Part shown: piece by piece, positions 59,301 to 64,000 of the stretch | How positions within the stretch are numbered: position 1 is the first letter of the stretch | Layout: every line of letters begins with the position of its first letter | From: Eudromia elegans | Taxonomy: Eukaryota; Chordata; Aves; Tinamiformes; Tinamidae | Assembly: GCA_003342815.1 (NCBI GenBank) | Contig: PTEX01000294.1 | Coordinates: 124,001 to 188,000, forward strand | Reading direction: 5' to 3' | DNA length: 64,000 nucleotides | Notes under the pieces: model-generated | The model's input: the letters and a program-made list of their open reading frames with translations, nothing else | Told to the model about the DNA's origin: nothing | The model's database searches: none | Made by a program: the position numbers and the translations under genes

Positions 59301-62300
59301 TTTCATGGATGTGGTCACAGCTAATACTCTTTTCCACAACTGTTTGGTTGAATTGTATTGCTGTGCTGTCCAGCAGAGGCAGCTCCTCCATTTAACCACC
59401 AAATGGTAACCACAAGCCCCTGGTTTGTGACTGCCAACCTTGGATCCCACCTTGGAATAAGATGTGGGTTCAGGCTCAGTGTCTGCTTCTTGGGGCCTGA
59501 ACTGGTAGCCTAGATCTGAGTGGTGATGGGATTTAGCTAAGTTGTCTTGTTCCTGATATTCAGACTAACTGCTAAAACTCTCTGGGAATAGAGAGTTTCT
59601 TTTCCATGAAAAGAGACTTCCAGGCATATCTGTAAAGGAAGATGACAGAACTGGATCCAAGTGTTTCCTGAGAACCTAATGAAATTTAAGCACACAGAAC
59701 CTTCAATCTGAGCTTCTAGTTCCTAATTTTGTGTGGAAAAAGTGGTGATATTTACTGTGTCCTAACATGATTTTATTAAAAATGTAGCTTAATTCTCCCA
59801 AGTCACTGATATTTCCACTTTCTTCTCTGTCTTAAAGGCAGAGAAGATGTGAGGGGAGGGAGGAGGAGATACAGCAGCAATAGGCATATTGGATCATAGT
59901 TGGTTTAATGAAAAATCTGCCTTTTAATTTTGGGCTACTCAAATTTCTCCTTGTTGCATCAGCCTGTAAAGCTGGGTAGAAAGGTAACTGAAGAAAATTG
60001 CAGTCTTTTACACTTCTGTTTCTCCTAAATTCTCACGCAATTTTGACTCCCTTGATACCTGAAGTAATGATTTAAAATGCTGCAACAGGGCCTTTACAAA
60101 GGCAGCAAGGTTTTCCTCTCCTGCTAGGCTAGCACCCATAGAGTCTGAAAGAATGGGAATAAATTACTTTTCCAAGTAATTTGGGGATTTTGGATTTTAC
60201 TTAATCCCTTGCTCATGTTCCCAAACAAGATTTTTGAGAGATTTTGTGCACCAGTTTCAAACTGATGTATCTTCTTTTTGTACCTGGTTCTACATTTGTA
60301 CCTTTTGTGCCATTTTTGATTATATCAAATATAAATGGGGAAGTGGGATGAGGATGGACTAACTTCCTCACTTTTTGTGCATGATTTTCTTCCTGTCTCT
60401 AGTCCTTACTTACGCCACTGCAGGCCTTGGAGGAGGTGAAGGCTGGACAGGGAAGAAATATTGGATTTGCTGCTTTGCTCTATCAAGCGGCAAGTTCTCC
60501 TGATGGGATGTTTGGGAGTCTTTAATCATAGTCTCATTCAGAAAGGCTGAGGTGAAGTTAGGGCTGGGAGTGGCAAAAATAGGACCGTTCTTTCAACAGC
60601 AGAAATAAAAAAACCCAAATGCCTAAATTGTGTCAGGGCTCTTCTGAAAGCAAAGTAGAGCCCAAGCAGTGTGCTTGGCTGTATTTTTAGAGTGATCTGC
60701 TCATAGGCACCATGTTTGAATTCTAGGGTCAATAAAGGCACATCCTTTGGTTAGAAAAGGCAAAAGAGGATTGCTTGTTAGTATTAAAAAAGTGTCTAAA
60801 TGCTTCATGGACTTGTCATCAAGTGAGTCACTGCACTCTCATAATGGGACTTCTGACTTTCAGATGAGAGTAATACTTGCTGCTACAGCATTCTGCCAGC
60901 TAATTTTGACAGCACCCCCTCCCAAACTTGTGGTGAAGTTGGATTTAGAGGGAATGGAGCAGAAGGAGAAGTCAAAGATAGTTTAAAAATTAAGAAATCT
61001 CATTAGCTCTTCATTGTAGGTGTCTGAGTGCCTGCTTTTCTGTTTGCTCTGTGCTTTTCTCACATGCATGCCTGTTACAAAAGAACATTTGCAAGTGTTG
61101 AGGTGGCCATGTTTGTAAGAACTTAGTTATCTCCTTACTCCGGTCAAAATGACTTTTACGTGCCATATATTTTCTGAAGTTACTGTCTAAAGTCATAGTG
61201 CCAAAATTAGCTTGGTTTTCTTGGTCTCCTGCAGCTGATCAGGGGAACATGAGGAGGATTTTTTTTGTATGTTTATTTAACGTCATAAATTTTATTTTAG
61301 AGACATTTTACCTTTTTAGGAGCCAATTCTCTATGTTATTAACTAGGGACCTCCTGCAAGAGCCCTTCCTGCCTTCTGATCCAGTACTTTACTCATCCCG
61401 GACGCAATCCAAATACCACCAACGGGGCTTGTGTGGGTTTTTTATTTGTTCTAGAAATGTTTCATCATATGCTGACTTGGGACAGCATTAAATGCATCAC
61501 AGTGCAAATTCGACAGATCTTGGGCACCGAGATGAAAAGAATCCTGCCCAAGCAGCAAGGAGCTTTCTGCCGTAAACGTCCTACCTGTTTGTGTCATCAG
61601 GCTTTAAGTCTGGTATTACAGGGGGTGCCTTACATATCTGAAGATGTTTAGTTGCTCTTTGAATCCTACCCTGTTATTTTGGCTCATTATCCAGGTGCAG
61701 TGACTTCAACAAACTGATCTCCTCCTACGTGTGGTGTAGCTGTGTTTGGTTTTAGAGAGCTGAGATTCTTCTGAACTTTACTCCGTCTGCACCCCCTGCA
61801 ACCGCAGGTAAATATCTCAAAATCCAGTAGGATGATCATATGTAATCTCTATGGTCTGTCTTCCTCCTGTCCCATAAATTCGTACACTTGTGCGTTGAGG
61901 TTTTTGTTAGCATTATTCTTTTCCCAGAGATGTGCGTGTATTGAGCGCCCAAGCGCTTCTGTGGCACAACCTGTATTAATTTTAGGCTAAGCCTGGATGC
62001 CCACTCAGTGAAAACTCTGAACTAAAATTCTTAATGAACTCAGCGTACGTGTTCAGAAGGAGTGAGTCTGATGTTGACTTTGCATTCTTGGCGATTAGTG
62101 GATGAGTTGCTTGTGTTTTCTTGTGTTTTGAAAAGCCAACCTCTCCCCTACCCCCTATTTTGTCTTGCAAAAAAACCCTCTCTCTATGGCAAAGATGGGG
62201 TTTTCAGCTGCTTTTTTTCCTTCTGATGTGGGCAACTAAAAATTAATACTAAAAACATACCTCTGAATTTGAATTCTCCTGTAGTGTGTTCATGATGAAA

Positions 62301-62889
62301 GGCCAGGAGGCTTCTCCCTGCACCTGCTGGGAAATGTGTTCCTGGCTGGAGTTTTATCATGAGGCTTTGACTGGAGGGTGATGTTCGCTATGGCTGAGCT
62401 CACCATGGCCTCCTGCCATCCTCAGGCAAAAGGGCACTTTCCCCTGGTGGTGTTTGGAAGGCCTTTGTGCTGTAACACTGACCTGCCAGATAATTTAACG
62501 GAGCAGACCCACAAGTGAGTATGGCTGTGGTGTAGTATTAAAGGACCTGGCATGGAGCTCTTTGCAGGTTTGAACCGTGGAGCTGAAGGCTGCGAGGTGT
62601 GGCTACATCTGGTGCCTTTTCAGCACCAATTCCCAAGTTTCTCTGTGCCTTTTTGCTCTTGCAAATGTGTCTGTAGCTGTGGTACCTGCTCTGTGTGGCT
62701 TTTTTATTTTTATTCTGTTTAAACTTCCTCCAACCCCCATCTTTCTGAACCTCTAGCACCGATGCCGTCTGTTCCTGCTGGATCTGCTCGTGTTTGGTAT
62801 GTGAAGGGCCTTGGTACAAACTGGATTTTGACTGTCTGGGTGATTATCTGTCCTTAATAAGTTAGTAAGTACTAATTGCCACGTGCTCT

Positions 62890-62975
62890 AGGTTTCCCTG
62901 CTTGAGCAGGGGGGTTGGCCTAGATGATCTCTAGAGGTTTCTTCCAACCTCAAGCGTTCTCTGGTTCTGTGGAAT
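62890..62975 (+). mobile_element. CR1 LINE 3' terminus, plus orientation
   Basis: GAGCAGGGGGGTTGGCCTAG, ATGATCTCTAGAGGTTTCTTCCAACCTCAAG and CTGGTTCTGTGGA match the CR1 3' end in sense orientation, ending in decayed copies of the terminal octamer. Only the last 80-90 bases remain. Confidence 0.85.
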
Positions 62976-64000
62976 GGGAAGAAAGAGTCTGAAACTAAAA
63001 TACAACAGAAACATACATATCTTCCCACCCCCTATGGCAGTGTTCCCTTCCATCTGTTGCTTTCGTGAGTGTTATTTGTCCTCCTGTAATCTTGAAAAAA
63101 TTATTTGGATTTGCAAGGCTGCCTTCTGCAATAGGTTATAAGCTCTCATGTGGACCTCAGCTTCTTGCTAAAACTAAAAGTTTAAACCAAAACAGAAAGT
63201 TGGTGTTGCTGCCTCAAATATGTGCAGAGTGATATTGGCAATCGGAATTCCTAGACATAATGAAAAGTTTGTTTGTTGATGGAAGTTGTGCAGCAGGTAT
63301 TCAGTACAATGTGATGAACACAAAGGAAAGAAAAAATTATTAACTAAAAGATATTTTTCTTCCCTTTTTTTTTATACATACTAGAGACATAACTCCATCA
63401 GTCACTCCTGGGTTTCAGTGGGATTTAACAGCACTTAGTGCCTAACCTTGAGAACAAAAGTTGAGTGTTTCATGTAGTTACAAACTAGATGTGGGTGGAC
63501 GTCTAGTGGGAATCCAGAAAGGTCCTGGGTGTTCAATTCCCTCGAAACTGCTGGGATTTGGCACTGAGGCTGGTAAAGTATTGTTAAAACTTCTTAGATA
63601 CCTTTCTAGAAATTGAGTCTGATGTTGCTGATGAGTGCAAAGAGTGGAGGGATTATTTTTTTCTTTCTGAAGTCATCTCAGTCTTTGATCCTTGCTACTT
63701 TCTAGCAGATAAACAGAAGGAAATTGAGGGAGAGCAACAGCAATGACTTTGGGGCTAGAGGGATTGACGCAAGAGGAAGATAAAAGAGCTATCTACATAT
63801 GCAGTTTTATAAAATGATGAGGAGGCCAGGAGTGTTTATGGGCTGCAAAAGGGTGTAAATGCCAAGGAATGGAGGGTGTGGAGGAAGGAAACTGTTTTGG
63901 TCTCGACCCTGCAAGTGCCTGTGCAGGCAGGTAGCTTCTCTCACAGTTTCTGCTGAAAGGAGCAGTTTCACTGAACTTCTGTCTCTGCTTGAAGTATTCC

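Larger units (their letters stand above)
52962..64000 (+). other. Presumed PAK1 intron 1
   Basis: No PAK1 coding exon or other recognised gene is found from the donor at 52962 to the end of the window. It contains a GT/G-run tract (about 53100-53130), an eroded CR1-like terminus (53324-53380), a CR1 3' end (62890-62975) and ordinary sequence. Several isolated donors (for example GTGAGT at 62514) could mark alternative 5' UTR exons, but none is convincing. Confidence 0.4.

Noticed and set aside
1..64000. Search for CRISPR arrays, tRNA/rRNA genes, operons and prokaryotic-type defence systems
   Set aside because: No spaced direct-repeat array, no tRNA A/B box pair with a cloverleaf, and no tightly packed coding sequence was seen. 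The window has the structure of vertebrate chromosomal DNA.

Overview
The window looks like a stretch of bird nuclear chromosome. It carries two split vertebrate genes with canonical GT-AG introns, two CpG islands that coincide with their first exons, a third CpG-rich promoter-like island, and CR1 retroposon 3' ends of the avian/reptilian type. Spacing between genes is short. Almost every long reading frame outside the two genes is a by-product of low stop density in GC-rich DNA or chance in AT-rich DNA.

Layout from left to right. Positions 1-5960 hold no coding exon. Gene order and a poly(A) signal at 5866-5871 suggest the long 3' UTR of RSF1 on the + strand, with its stop codon before position 1. 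Positions 5960-8250 are intergenic. CLNS1A (pICln, + strand) is complete: six coding exons from 8438 to 13889, encoding 242 residues, plus a 3' UTR exon from 16074 to about 16290 or 16680. It converges on AQP11 (- strand), also complete: three exons from 29439 down to 20042, encoding 247 residues, with the NPC box, the NPA box and the cysteine nine residues after NPA that mark AQP11-type aquaporins. The AQP11 CpG island spans about 28.9-30.06 kb. At its outer edge sit a palindromic NRF1-type site and five evenly spaced MYB-type sites.

Positions 30.06-52.6 kb form a long gap without a recognised gene. It contains a roughly 440 bp CR1 copy, ancient MIR-like SINE relics, a diverged 90 bp tandem duplication, two CTCF-like sites, and several segments bounded by good splice signals. 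The best of these is a phase-matched exon pair at 48686-48758 and 49197-49333 that ends in a stop codon followed by AATAAA. A third CpG island at about 52.64-53.08 kb has a GC box, a CCAAT box and a strong donor. From gene order it is probably the promoter and noncoding first exon of PAK1 (+ strand). No PAK1 coding exon was found, so the rest of the window is best read as PAK1 intron 1.

The order RSF1(+), CLNS1A(+), AQP11(-), PAK1(+) is the mirror image of the human 11q13-q14 block as I know it. The genes are neighbours by conserved synteny and share no pathway: CLNS1A assembles Sm proteins for snRNPs, AQP11 is an intracellular channel, RSF1 remodels chromatin and PAK1 is a Rac/Cdc42-activated kinase. 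I found no CRISPR array, operon, rRNA or tRNA, and no prokaryotic-style system.
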